DNA from: Micrasema longulum | Taxonomy: Eukaryota; Arthropoda; Insecta; Trichoptera; Brachycentridae | Direction of reading: 5' to 3' | Length of the DNA stretch: 64,000 bases | Assembly (NCBI GenBank): GCA_022494885.1 | Contig: JAGVSM010003485.1 | Coordinates: 166,811-230,810 of the forward strand | In this document: positions 43,305 to 54,560 of the stretch, piece after piece | Layout: every line of letters starts with the position of its first letter | Position numbering within the stretch: the first letter of the stretch is position 1 | Made by a program: the position numbers and the translations under genes | Notes under the pieces: model-generated | The model's database searches: none | Told to the model about the DNA's origin: nothing | Seen by the model: only the letters and a program-made list of their open reading frames with translations

Positions 43305-43583
43305 AACAAAAGACGAGTGGTACTTTAATTCACAGATTTGGAATATCCAGTGACCAGTTTCATCGGTTTCGTGACATTTTCGAGACTGATATATTTATTA
43401 AGAAATTCTGAAAATGAGTTTACATAATGATATTTCTTATGGGTTTAAGTATTGTATATTTATTATTTTGAATTGTCCCATCCTTTGTGAGTCTGATTTC
43501 TGTCAATTAGGATCTCTGAAAAACATAGGGTAAAAATCAATTCCAAATTTGTGGATTAAAGTATCACTTGTCTTTCAAGTCAC
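43305..43583. mobile_element. Foldback MITE, about 275 bp
   Basis: Left AAAGACGAGTGGTACTTTAA then TTCACAGATTTGGAAT; right, inverted, AAAGACAAGTGATACTTTAA then TCCACAAATTTGGAAT. About 37-bp imperfect inverted repeats. Only one copy is seen in the window. Confidence 0.65.
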
Positions 43584-44089
43584 ATCAAGAATTTTCACTT
43601 ACAAAATTGAAAGTTTTAAATACGTAAACTGCTTTTATGATAAATTGTTTTACTGTAACCGTTTTATTTTTAGTAAGTATCAAGCTATATAGTCGTAAAT
43701 ATGAAAACCCGTTTCTATTCACGACATCTGACAGAAAATGATTCAAAATTGATAAATCGATATCGAAAATCGAAAGAAAAAATATTGCCACAACACTATC
43801 TATGGTAAGCTGTCAAAAGTACCTTATATTGCCTGAACTGTAGGTACTAGCGTGTTATGTTAACTTACTTTCCTAAGAAACGGTCAATTCATTCTACAAA
43901 TGTTGATGATTAACTAAAAAAATGACACTAAATAAAATGCTTCGATCATATTTAATTCGAAGAAAAGCATGCATCAGTTCTATTTACGTAACTCCAACCA
44001 CAATACTCACTTGGTTTTGTGCCAAAAATCGTAAAGTTTTTTACTAACACTATTAATTATTATTTAAAAAACATAAAAATATCTCGTTT
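43584..44089. other. No gene seen
   Basis: AT-rich; the reverse ORF at 43585-43791 has no recognisable domain. Confidence 0.4.
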
Positions 44090-44800
44090 TTATTTATTTA
44101 TTTTACAGAAAAAAACAGTCGACAATGATATAATAACATAAAAAAAAATAATAACATAAAACAGACCAGCGAAGTTTCTGAATAAAAATCATGCATACTA
44201 AATTGTGGTACAACAGAAGGGTGTGTTTATGTGTATTTGTATGAGAATAAGTGTATAGGTGTGTTTGTGTGTATGTGGGAGTAAGTGTTCAGGTGTGTGT
44301 AAGTGTGAGCATCATTAAATAGCAAGTGGGATCGTATCGCAGCCAGAAAGAATCAGTCTTAATTTATTTTTAATTAAATTAAGGGGCGTGATAAATATAT
44401 CAATAGATGAAAAAAAAGCATTGTAGTTAGAGCAAGAACGATAGAGAAAAGAGTATTGTGCATAGTTAGTGCTACAGATGGAATAAATACTTATTTCTTG
44501 TCACGCGAAAGGGGACATTAAGATTAATTTGGAGAGTAGGTTAAAAGAGTCTACTTTATTATTTAATCATTTGTGTAAATAGCATTATTTAGATATGGTG
44601 CGTCTATTTTCAAGGGTAAAATATTCATTTTGTTTAGCAGATTTTCTGTAAATGCAAAGCGTTTTATTGTTTTTAAAATCTAGGTATTTTAAAAATTTTT
44701 GTTGAACATTTTCAACGAAATATATTCGATAATATGAAATATGTAATAATGTATAACTTTGGCAAATTATTGACATAAGCATTTTTAATAATCCTCCTAT
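44090..44800 (-). pseudogene. LINE 3' region
   Basis: The - strand near 44780 reads YRIYFVENVQQKFLKYLDFK, the E-N-V-Q-Q-K-F-L segment of Jockey/CR1 RTs. The tail near 44090 starts TTTATTTATTTTACAG. A GT-rich microsatellite-like stretch is at 44218-44312. Confidence 0.65.
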
Positions 44801-44804
44801 GTTG

Positions 44805-45236
44805 TATAATCAATTCCTAATGATTCTGCAAGTTCGTTTTGCGTCTGACATGGGCCTTTATCGAGTAATACTTCCAATTCTTCGTTTTCAAACTTTATCT
44901 TCGACGAAATCATTATTTTCAATGCGTCGAAACCAATCTCTGAGTGTTGTTTCCATCAGAGCATGGTCGCCGTAAGTCCCCACAAGAATTCTACAGGCTT
45001 CAGCTGCAGATTGAAAACAAAAAAGCAGTAAAATTCCTCCCAAAAACTCTTTTTCGGCATGAAATTCGACATGTTTAACGCTACGAAAAAAAACTTCTTT
45101 TGCACTTCGGCAGAATAACAAATACTGTCATTTCAAACCTTATGGTCAGCTTCACGATGAAGTTTGCTGCAGTATTGGCCGATGCAAAAACTGCTCTCGC
45201 TGTCGGTAAACTGGCAACACCCGCAACTATAAAGGT
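44805..45236 (-). pseudogene. mariner transposase N-terminal remnant
   Basis: The - strand (open at 45121-44888 and beyond) reads SAAEACRILVGTYGDHALME, TTLRDWFRRIENNDFVEDKV and FENEELEVLLDKGPCQTQNE, then LAESLGI. This is the paired helix-turn-helix DNA-binding half of a mariner transposase (Tc1/mariner superfamily); a short segment between DFxVEDK and FExEEL is missing. The catalytic DDD domain is absent. It sits between a LINE fragment and a family A copy. Confidence 0.85.
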
Positions 45237-45512
45237 TTCGGCTTTTTAACTTCACAAACATCAACTGATGAAAGAATCGAAGGAATATAGATGTTCAAAT
45301 ATGGGCAGAATAGTGAATGTTACACAGTGCGTAAAGTGGCACCTAAAACCAGCCAATGACAGGTCATAAGCCCTGTAGCTGCTTAGACTTCTATATTACC
45401 TTCTCTAAAATGTTCTTCATCTCTGTTGTAATATGTTAATATTAACAGCTCCCCAGGAGTTGAATTCAGTCCTTGTCTACAAAAATTTGGACAAACTCAA
45501 AATATTATTGAA
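45236..45512 (+). repeat. Family A copy
   Basis: GGTTTCGGCTTTTTAACTTC, CAACTGATGAAAGAATCGAA, the ACACAGTGCG block, ACCAGCCAATGACAGG, AAGCCCTGTAGCTGCTTAG, GTCTACAAAAATTTGGACAA. Confidence 0.8.
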
Positions 45513-45829
45513 TAAAATGAACTCAAGCTTGTAAATTACATTAAAAAGACATACCGTTTGCATTTTATGTTCCACGACAATATTTTTTTGAAATATTTTA
45601 ACATTATTATTTTTTTAATTTTTAAATTCTTATTTTTTATGGTATTTCCTTATAATATAAATGTACCGCTCGGTGAATCATCAAACTCTGTGTCTTCGTC
45701 TTCTTGCGAATTATCTTTATTATTTTTTTCATTACTTGTATACATCATTAACTAATAATAATTCTGTAATAAATCTGGATCATCTCTTACATATGGTAAG
45801 GTGATCAGTTTTTCACTTCAGGCGTCAGT

Positions 45830-46250
45830 CCAGGGACAATAAAATATAACATTGAGGGGAGACCCTTAAGCCCACCATCCACCCGCAGCTGTTATAGAGT
45901 CCTGAGGGACTCTCTGTCAGCTGCGCATAGGGGAAAGTTATTATAAATATTCCTAAGGAATACAAACTCTATGCAGATTAAAGAGGGGGGAGGAGAACGT
46001 ATGGACAGAGGCCAACACGTCGTCCCCACCCCTCAGGATCCCCTCAATGCCTCTGTTTTTTTTTTATTCAAAAAAAAATATGTTAACAAATAATTTACAT
46101 AAATAAACGTATCCAAATATACAAAAACATTTTCTTAAAACCATAGTAACATAACAAACATAACTTACACAAAACATAAGTAAAAACACGGATATTTACA
46201 TTAAGAGAACGACGTTGGATAATAATAAAATATTACAGTGTAAACCATTT
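45830..46250. other. Unidentified repeat-like block
   Basis: 45870-46055 is GC-rich (CAGCTGTTATAGAGTCCTGA, GGGACTCTCTGTCAGCTG, GTCCCCACCCCTCAGGATCC) followed by a T-run and an AT-rich tail, like a reversed LINE end with its coding part. No motif identified. Confidence 0.35.
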
Positions 46251-46264
46251 TTTAAACCAATATT

Positions 46265-46470
46265 TCAAGTCTAGCTTACCAGGAATCGAGCGCGGGAACT
46301 CAGGCGTGGTAGGCGAACGCGCCAACCACTTCCTTACGAGGCGGACTAATCTCCACTCGATTTCTTTTTCCGGGTTTTTACCTGAGAGAAGCGATCGAGT
46401 CGAAAACACTCGTCGGGGTTCTGGTTCTATTTCACACACAAAACAGTATCTTCATTCCGCCCCGACACAT
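46265..46470 (-). repeat. tRNA-derived SINE, family S3
   Basis: The reverse strand has CGTAAGGAAGTGGTTGGCGC and GCGCTCGATTCCTGG as A and B boxes. The flank CGAGTGTTTTCGACTC and CCAGAACCCCGACGAG resembles 15330-15360. Confidence 0.5.
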
Positions 46471-46489
46471 GAAAAATATATTATAATGT

Positions 46490-46700
46490 GATATTAACAT
46501 ATTACAAAAGAGATGAAGAACATTTTACAGAAGTTTTGAAAAAAAATAAAAATATTTTTCAATTTTTATACTGATGAATCTCACCCGCAACAATAAAGGA
46601 TTTAGCTCTCTAACTTCAGGAACGTCGACGCTGGAAGAATCGAAGGAATATAGGTGATCAAATATAGGCAGAATGGTGAAGGTTACACAGTGTGTAAAGT
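46490..46700. repeat. Family A copy, left part (split)
   Basis: ATTACAAAAGAGATGAAGAA is the left outer arm; CTCTCTAACTTCAGGAACG and ACACAGTGTGTAAAGTGGCC follow. The copy continues at 47305-47391 and 49167-49255 after two insertions. Confidence 0.75.
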
Positions 46701-46751
46701 GGCCATTTAAACTTCTTTTTTTAAACTCTTCCTTATGTTACACAAAAATTT

Positions 46752-47125
46752 TACAACAACAAACCATCACGCCGTTTCCCCGTAGGGGTAGGCAGAGAGG
46801 ATAGAACGCCATAACACTCTATCTTGGCATACAGACCTCGCTTCCTCTACATTCATACATCTTCTTATGCACGCACGCCGATTATTCCTACTTTTGACAT
46901 GTCCATCTTCAAGTATTTGATGGACTCGATCGTGCCTTGTCTTTCTCGGTCTTCCTCGTTTTCTGCATCCATCAACATTTGCATCGTAGATCCTTTTAGT
47001 CGTTCTTTCGCTGTCCATTCGCTCTACATGTCCAAACCAACGCAGCACCCCTTCTTAATTCTGTCAATAATGCATGTCTCAGCCTTACACACTTCACGGA
47101 TCTCGACATTTGATAGGTGCTATCA
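46752..47125 (-). mobile_element. RTE-like element (h)
   Basis: The - strand reads MLRWFGHVERMDSERTTKRI, YDANVDGCRKRGRPRKTRHD, then HVKSRNNRRACIRRCMNVEE and ends LSAYPYGETA with (GTT)n. 93 open codons, close in sequence to copy (c). 5'-truncated. Confidence 0.85.
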
Positions 47126-47304
47126 TACAGGGAGCAAAAATTCATTAACATTTTCTTGTATACCCACGAACAGGCCATGCCTTTGTGGGATTTTTAATAT
47201 GTATTTCATTGCTATGTAATCATCCTTTATTTTTTTAATACTCTGTTCTACCTCTTATTTATATTGTAAAAAACAAAAATAAATAAATCAAAATAAAATT
47301 TTAA

Positions 47305-47391
47305 AAACCAGCCAATGACAGGTCATAAGCCCTGTGAATGCCTAGACTTCTATATTCCCTTCTCTAAAATTTTCTTCATCTCTATTGTAAT
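47305..47391 (+). repeat. Family A copy, middle part (split)
   Basis: AACCAGCCAATGACAGGTCA, TAAGCCCTGTGAATGCC, and TCATCTCTATTGTAAT at the Penelope junction. Confidence 0.75.
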
Positions 47392-49166
47392 AATATTGAT
47401 GTTTTTTGTTGATATTTCTTGATAAAACTCCATAGTTAATGATAATGATAAAATTTATAAATAAACTTATCAATGAAACTTCTTGGTTTAGTTTTACTTT
47501 TTATTATTTTGACCAACGAGCGCTTTCGCCTAAGTAGGCATCTTCAAGACTGGTGATTTGTTTACAACGTTTACGATAATTACAACGATAATATCATACA
47601 TGCCAATTCACGCCATCATTTATCTCATAAATTGTCAGTTTTTCATTCAATGATACATAGATTAGTTAATATACCAATGTCTAATGAAAATTATAAAAAA
47701 GAAATAAACATTATAAAAATAATAGCATTCAATAACGGTTATGAAAAAAATCTCATTGACAAATTATTAATTAAAAAACAAAAAAGAAACTCAGTCAAAG
47801 CAATAGGTAACGGTTTATTACCAATAGATAATAAAAATGAATCAAATTATTGGGTAAAATTAAATTATATAGGAAACACAAGTGAAAAAATTAAAAAAAC
47901 ATTTAATAAAAATAAAATTAATGTAGCTATGTATAATAAAAAAACAATGGACAATGCCTTGTTAATAATAAAGATAAGATCTCAACCTTAGACAAGAATG
48001 GAGTGTATAGTTTAAAGTGCAATGATTGTGAAGGTATATATATAGGTCAAAGTGGCAGATCAATAAAAACAAGACTCAAAGAACATATTGCCTCCTATAG
48101 ATTAAAAAATGACAAATCTAATTTTGCAACACATTTAAACTCGCTTAACCATACTTTTGACAGCGAAAATAATATTAAATTACTACATTTTGAAAACAAA
48201 GGGAAAAAAACTAGATAAATTAGAATCATTAGAAATCAATAGAATTAAACTTAATGCAGTAATAATTAACCAGCAATTGGAATTATCAAACTCCCCCTTA
48301 CTTAAACCATTAATTTAATAAAGTTCCGTTTGATTTAACTATTTACTACTAAAATAATATAATTAACATGAAATTAACTATCAAAATGATAACTTCATTT
48401 CAAAAACTATTGTATTAACTAAGTATTAATCTTAAAATATTCCGTCAATCATCTTTAGGTATGTAAACTTGTTAATTAAATGTAATTATGTAATGAAATT
48501 ATCTGTATTAACTAAGTATGAATCTTAAAATGTTTCGTCATTCATCTATAGGTATGTAAACTTATTAACTCTGTCTTAACTAATTATGAATTTTAAATGT
48601 TTCGTCATTTATCTCTAGGTATGTAAACTTATTAACCAAATGTTATTATGTAAACTCTCCTTTACTTAAACCTTTAATTTAATATAGCTCCGTTTGATTT
48701 AATTATTTACTACTAAAATTATGTAATGAAATTATCTGTATTAACTAAGTATGAATCTTAAAATGTTTCATTTATAGGTATGTAAACTTCCCTGTCAAAA
48801 AACCAAAGTATTTTCCAACTTTATCTGTTTAAATGTAGATTCCCCACACTGTTGTATTTCGCCATGTGTTCTCTTCCCACATTTTAAATAATAAAACTTA
48901 ATCCCTTTCGGTCCAAAAACTCCCAAAAATGAATTGTATAGCAAACTAGTTGTAAATATTTATGTTTCTGTCCCCTGTTAAAATATTGTTCTATCTTATC
49001 TCCAAAATATGTTAAGAATAGTATAAAAGCTGTAAACGTTGTAAACAAATCACCAGTCTTGAAGATGCCTACTTAGGCGAAAGCGCTCGTTGGTCAAAAT
49101 AATAAAAAGTAAAACTAAACCAAGAAGTTTCATTGATAAGTTTATTTATAAATTTTATCATTATCA
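47392..49166 (+). mobile_element. Penelope-like element in inverted terminal repeats
   Basis: The whole insertion is flanked by TCTATTGTAAT at 47381-47391 and 49167-49177 (target duplication). Inside, about 130-bp perfect inverted repeats (47440-47572 and 49030-49165) surround the coding region: RT C-terminus/linker and GIY-YIG endonuclease. Inverted 'pLTR' copies are a known arrangement of Penelope elements. 5'-truncated RT, so not autonomous. It landed in a family A copy. Confidence 0.85.
47585..48218 (+). pseudogene. Penelope RT C-terminus and GIY-YIG domain
   Basis: Frame 1 (about 47587-47991) reads HANSRHHLSHKLSVFHSMIH, then RLVNIPMSNENYKKEIN and FNNGYEKNLIDKLL, the end of the Penelope RT and its linker. 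Near 47955 the frame shifts and continues VNNKDKISTLDKNGVYSLKC, NDCEGIYIGQSGRSIKTRLK, EHIASYRLKNDKSNFATHLN. G-V-Y...Y-I-G with CxxC, the following Arg and the H-L-N-S-L-N-H all fit GIY-YIG; the YIG box is intact. One frameshift and a stop just after LLHFENKGKKTR mark it as inactive. Confidence 0.85.
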
Positions 49167-49255
49167 TCTATTGTAATATGTTAATATTAACAGCTCCCTA
49201 GGGGATTGAATCCAGTCCTAGTCTACAAAAAATTGGACAAATGAAAAACATTGCT
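49167..49255 (+). repeat. Family A copy, right part (split)
   Basis: TCTATTGTAATATGTTAATA, CAGCTCCCTAGGGGATTGAA and TAGTCTACAAAAAATTGGAC finish the copy interrupted by the Penelope element. Confidence 0.75.
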
Positions 49256-49704
49256 TTTAATGTGGTGTTTTAGATAATATTTTTTAGTTTACCTTCTTTA
49301 TTTTTTTACCGTTTTTGCAAGTCTCTCAATTTCGTAACCACAATATTCACGATAAGGCTCCATAGCCGGTTTACCTCTAATCTACCTTTCTTTAATATCC
49401 TGTGTAAATTTATATCGACGCCAAAATGCGCCATAAAGTGAATTTTTCAGGACAGTCGATCAAAGATTAAAAAACAATAACGAGTGTTTTATTCATTGAC
49501 ATATTTTTACACAGACATGCCCTGGGCCACTTTACTAATGTCCAAACGCTCAATCATGACCAACGCGTATTTAGTCGTTCTTCGATCGCGTACTTGTGTC
49601 ATGAAAACGTGTAAAAACCTTTCGGATAAACATTTAAAAAAAGATAGTATTGATTGTGCGGCTCTGAAAGGAGGCTACAAAACCTCTAAAACGGATCCTG
49701 GTGG

Positions 49705-50010
49705 TGGGGGCTTTCAATGATCTTCTTCTTCTTCGGCCTTCTGTCCTCCACTGCTGGATATAGGCCTCTTTCGTATTCTTCCATTTTCCTCGGTCGGTTG
49801 CTACTTGCAGCCAATTTTTAGCCCCTACAGCAGCTATGTCGTTGGACCATATTTTTTTAGGTCTTCCGACGCCTCGCTTATTCTCCCAAGGTCTCCCTCT
49901 TCAAATTTTAGGGGTCCATCTTGTGAGGTCTTGTTTCGCAACATGTCCTGCCCATTGCCACTTTAGTCCTGCTACGCGGTCCATAATGATCACCTTACCT
50001 TAATGTAACG
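49705..50010 (-). pseudogene. RTE-like family 2, C-terminus
   Basis: The - strand reads DRVAGLKWQWAGHVARNKTS, GRIRKRPISSSGGQKAEEEE, with a frame slip between. The L-K-W-x-W-A-G-H-x-A-R motif and the G-x-x-S-S-G-G-Q ending followed by (GAA)n mark a second RTE-type family with a triplet tail. Distinct from copies a-i. Confidence 0.75.
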
Positions 50011-50144
50011 GGTGAGTATACCATTGCAGTGCCCTACCCACCAACAAGTCCGGGTAGGGATATGAAGCTTATGATAATGAGCAATGTTGCAATTTTATTA
50101 TTTTTGCATGATTTGTTTAGTCAGAATTTATTAGTATTCCTTTT

Positions 50145-50405
50145 TGTCTTCTTCTACTTCTACTTCTTCTGTCTTGTTCTCTCCACTGCTGGATAAACGC
50201 CTCTTCCAAACGTCTCCACTCCTTCCGCTTTTATCATCCATGTCCTACCGACTTTCGAAGCAATGTCGTCGACCCATTTGTTTTGTGACACCTTTTTGTT
50301 TGACCATGATCTCCGCTTTATCTTCACATGATCTCCGCACGATCCACGTCTCCGGTTCGTCGCCTTATTTTTTAATTTCTTATACTGTCTCTCATTCATC
50401 AGATA
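50145..50405 (-). pseudogene. RTE-like family 2, second fragment
   Basis: RRRGSCGDHVKIKRRSWSNK, KWVDDIASKVGRTWMIKAEG and RGVYPAVERTRQKK on the - strand match the R-x-W-x-D-D-I...W-x-x-A tail, again with a (GAA)n-type end. Confidence 0.65.
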
Positions 50406-50450
50406 TTTATAAATTTATAAGATACAACAATTATATTATAAATACATTAA

Positions 50451-50630
50451 ACCGGGTTGTGGTCCCGTGGTACTATTGTGGACTCACAGGCCAAAGGTTC
50501 AAATCCCACTCTGCCACTACTCGATTTCCATTTTTCCGGTGAAGGTTATTTAGGACTTTTAGGAAATGGTCTGAAAATTTAAATATTTGAATAAATAATA
50601 AGAACTCAAGTATTTATCTTTTTTTAAATA
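50451..50630 (+). repeat. tRNA-derived SINE S2, copy 1
   Basis: CCGGGTTGTGGTCCCGTGG (A-box region), AAAGGTTCAAATCCCACTCT (B box), then CGATTTCCATTTTTCCGG and a body to TAAGAACTCAAGTATTTATC. Confidence 0.8.
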
Positions 50631-51130
50631 TATCATAAAGTCTAATTAGAGGCTTCCACATAATATTATTATTGTAAATGTTTTCACATAAAAAATATAC
50701 ATAAAATAAAATAACTAATTATACAAAACTTATAATATTACTAAAAATATAAATGTAATACATTTGATTAAAAATATATCTACTTTTAATATTGGTCACA
50801 CAGTTGCACATTACAATATATAATATAACTATAGTTGACCATACAGTGTACATTTATTATATGCCTACATACAGAACTGCACATAACCTGCATATTATAG
50901 ACTGCGGATTTAAGGCGCAACATCATAACTTGAATTTTTTTCGGAAATTTCACTTTTAAAGGAAGTTAAAGATATGTTATTAATATCAATACAATTTAAT
51001 TTCTGATTGCACGTTTTATTTACAAATGAATTTTGAAATATTAGACATACACCTAGCACACGTCTTTCCATTTTTAATTTACCATGTTGAGGAGCGGACG
51101 AGATGTAAAGAAATATCTGAATCGGGTCCG

Positions 51131-51310
51131 AATCGGGTTGTGGTCCTGTGGCTAGTGTCTCGGACTCACGGACCAAAGGTCTGTGGTTCGAATCCCACTC
51201 TACCCCAACTTGATTCCCATTTTCTAATAGTGAGTTATTTACAACTCGTTGAAAATGGCCCTCAAAATTAAATATTTGGGTAAATCATAAGAACGCAAAT
51301 ATTTATTTTT
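51131..51310 (+). repeat. tRNA-derived SINE S2, copy 2
   Basis: AATCGGGTTGTGGTCCTGTG, GTGGTTCGAATCCCACTC and ACTTGATTCCCATTTTCTAA, body ends AAATATTTATTTTTTC. The B box GGTTCGAATCC is perfect. Confidence 0.85.
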
Positions 51311-51339
51311 TCAAAGAAAAAAAAATATATCGCGTCCGT

Positions 51340-51720
51340 CCCGAAGAAGGGAAATTTAGAGATCGGACTGTTTGGTAAAAGGGGGAAGTTACGCAACTCC
51401 ATTGTGTTGAGGCGTGACGTGGTGCTGCAACCTGGTGGAGAAGCTGGCAGTCTCGCGACACTAGCACAGCTCGCCTGTTGTAATTTGTGTTAGGAGCTCT
51501 TCATTGGTTTGATGTAGCGCTTTCTAGCGTCGCGTCGTAGCTAGGGTTGGCCAGGCGGGCAACCCTGAGGGGAGCTCACTTTACAGATCTCTTTCCTTTC
51601 TCTTTCTAAAAAATACGTCTTGAAGGACGGAAAATTCAAATCTTGCCATGGGCGCTCATGACCCAAGCTGCTAAGCTGGTACTTTCTATTTCACTACATT
51701 TAGTTAATGTTGTTGCCAAA
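51340..51720. other. GC-rich block, unidentified
   Basis: About 45-50 per cent GC by eye (GTCCCGAAGAAGGG, GGTGGAGAAGCTGGCAGTCT, GGGTTGGCCAGGCGGGCAAC). No ORF over 60 codons. GAGGCGTGACGTG also occurs at 2306-2318, so it is repetitive. Confidence 0.4.
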
Positions 51721-52039
51721 AATGAGATGGCACTTAATTTATTACATTGTAATTGTATTACCTATGAACGCAGTCATTAGTGTGAAATAATCACCGACAG
51801 TTAATTGTGTGGCGTACCACATCCGCTGTGGACCAATTTATTATGAGTAATATCAGTTTTCTCATTAATCTTAAATTCAGTTAGCTAAATATTATTTTTA
51901 TTGTGCAGATAATATTTATAACAAGTATAATGTAAGCGATAGTAAACAATATTATTTCATGGATATTAAAACAAATACAATTGTTTTATTTACTTACGTT
52001 AGATGAGGCATTTAAAACACAATAATTTACTTTTCTCTC

Positions 52040-52320
52040 TCTTTAATCCGTGCCTCGTGTCTGAGGATGGTGATTACGCCTGACTCCACTCATAGCTCGT
52101 CTGTGGACAGTCCTTCTCCATTTGAAACGGTCTTGTGCTCTTCTATAGGCATTCGTCAGTGATGATTCTGATAATTCAGTGACTGTGCTGCTCCATATTG
52201 TCGGTTGACGTCCGCGCGACCTTGTCTCTTCGACACTTCCCAGGAGAATAGTTTTCTCCAAACTATCAGAGTTTCCCCTGGAAATATGTCCAAATAACTG
52301 CAGGATTCTTTTCTCGCACT
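52040..52320 (-). pseudogene. RTE-like family 3, C-terminus
   Basis: The - strand reads CEKRILQLFGHISRGNSDSL, EKTILLGSVEETRSRGRQPT, IWSSTVTELSESSLTNAYRR, AQDRFKWRRTVHRRAMSG. L-F-G-H-I-x-R, G-x-V-E-x-x-R-x-R-G-R, and W-R-R-x-V are the conserved tail of endonuclease/RT elements. Different from families 1 and 2. Confidence 0.75.
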
Positions 52321-52396
52321 GAATTTACTTTAGCTGCAGATAAAAAAAAAACATTTTTTTTTTAAAGAAAAAGGTTTTTTGAAATTTTTGAAGAAA

Positions 52397-52568
52397 TAAT
52401 ATTTGCGTTCGTATAATTTAAGCAAATATTAAATTTTGAGGGCCATTTTCAACGAGTTGTAAATAATTCACTATTGGAAAATGGGAATCAAGTTGGGGTA
52501 GAGTGGGATTCGAACCACGGACCTTTGATCCGTGAGTCCGAGACACTAGCCACGGGACCACAACCCGA
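52397..52568 (-). repeat. tRNA-derived SINE S2, copy 3
   Basis: Reverse complement of the 51131 copy along its length, including GGATTCGAACCACGGACC (B box) and ACGGGACCACAACCCG (head). Confidence 0.85.
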
Positions 52569-52953
52569 TGTTTTTAATGGGCTTTGAAAATTTACTCCGC
52601 GAGCTTGTTGCAAGTGCTCCGCGAAATTATGAAAACCAAAATTCAATGTCGACCAAAATGAAGGTAAGGACGATTTTGTACAATGTCTTCAAAATTATAT
52701 CTGGTTTGCTAAAATGGCATATTTGACCGATGTTTTTGATTACTTGAATAGCGTCAATGCCAGCATTCAAGGAAGAAAATAGATTTTTTTGATCCACTGA
52801 CAAATTGACAGCCTTTCGGAAGAAAGTAACTTTTTGGTCAAATCTCATTTTAGAAAAAAAAAAAGAGTAGATATGCTTTCTTCGTTAAATAAAAACACTG
52901 CCGAGGAATTATTTTAGCTATAACAGAACATTTAACTTCATTGGACGAAATTA

Positions 52954-53216
52954 TCTGTACCTCAGAGGCAGACGGATGCAAATCCAAACGTCAAATGTTC
53001 AACAAGAGTCTAAAGAATCTACTTTCTCTAAGTGATTTCTAATCATTTATAGCATTAGTTTGTATTTGTATTTTCAGTATCTTAATACATTGTTTTTTTC
53101 ATTATAAGACTTACATTTCTTCAAAATCAATGGACATGATCATAAACTGGATACGAAAATCGAAATGTCATTTCATCAAATTATGGATTTGCATCCGTCT
53201 GCCTCTGAGGTACAGA
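52954..53216. mobile_element. 263-bp MITE with perfect 30-bp TIRs
   Basis: Ends TCTGTACCTCAGAGGCAGAC (first 20 of 30 bases, perfect inverted match), with TA on both sides at 52952-52953 and 53217-53218. No coding region. Tc1/mariner-type by TA duplication. Confidence 0.85.
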
Positions 53217-53219
53217 TAT

Positions 53220-53655
<436 letters not shown>

Positions 53656-53779
53656 ACATAGACCTTTTATATAAAATGTAAAAAAATAACCGTGGGAAAG
53701 AACATAGCATACATCAGATCGTCTACATTGGACATTGTAGGGTTAATCTTTCAACAATGAGGAAGATCAGTAATAAAAA

Positions 53780-54040
53780 AAATTGATATTAAAAATGTTT
53801 TTACACGCGGTAACAAATTGAAAAATTAATTGTACGGCGAAGTTTCTCGAAAATATTTATAAAAATGAACTACTTTGAATGACGTCACCATTTCTTGTGA
53901 ATCAACCAATGATAGTGTGTTGCGATAGATTTCCGGTTTATGTGACGTCATTTCAAAAATATAATTATACGATACATAAAAATGTTTTTTTTTAAATTGA
54001 CTAAAAAATAGATAAAAAAACCTCCAAGCTTCCTCATTAA
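53780..54040. repeat. Q-like arms
   Basis: ACGGCGAAGTTTCTCG, GAATGACGTCACCATTTC, TTCCGGTTTATGTGACGTCA and ACGATACATAAAAATG: short inverted pieces in the style of family Q. Confidence 0.5.
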
Positions 54041-54129
54041 AATGCAATGGTTGGCGACTTCATAATATCTGCCTGCACATTGATCGAGTGCCGTCATTTT
54101 ATATCTGACACTTAACTAATTGAATTGAA

Positions 54130-54560
54130 CGAGGATACCACGTTCAGTCCTAATAAAAAAATAAAGGTGATCTGTGAGGTGTTGGTGAATATTTATACAA
54201 CTTAAGGTAATATTTATTTAAGTTTAAAAAAAACTATCCCATTGATTGTTTTAAACTTATCTGGCTCAAGAGAAAGACGTCTGCTGAGAATCTGGCTTTT
54301 AGAACGTGTTTTTTATATTCAAGTTTTTGTGCGTTTTTCTTTTTTATTTGGACAATTTTTTATTTTCGATGTGCATATTTTTTTGAGATAATAAGAGTTT
54401 TTATATTTTGATAGAATTTAAGAGATGAGATTATGTCTATGTATATTTGAACTTAACTATAAGCATCTGCTGACGAACTGCATTTTATGCAGTTCAGTAG
54501 GACTTGATAATGAATATGTTAATGTTTGTATGCTTTTGATAAATAAATAAATTTTAAAAA
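54130..54560 (+). repeat. LINE 3'UTR-like segment
   Basis: AT-rich, with CTGCATTTTATGCAGTTCAG and an ending AATAAATAAAT at about 54541-54555. No coding remnant is clear. Confidence 0.4.

Noticed and set aside
45690..45750. Acidic peptide on the - strand (MYTSNEKNNKDNSQEDEDTE)
   Set aside because: About 30 codons, no splice partner and no family match; probably chance or a worn transposase N-terminus.
47632..47991. Host gene on the basis of a 119-codon ORF
   Set aside because: The residues are the Penelope RT-linker region, bounded by inverted repeats and a target duplication.
51136..51206. Possible functional tRNA gene
   Set aside because: Three dispersed copies share a non-tRNA body, and no acceptor stem can be formed.
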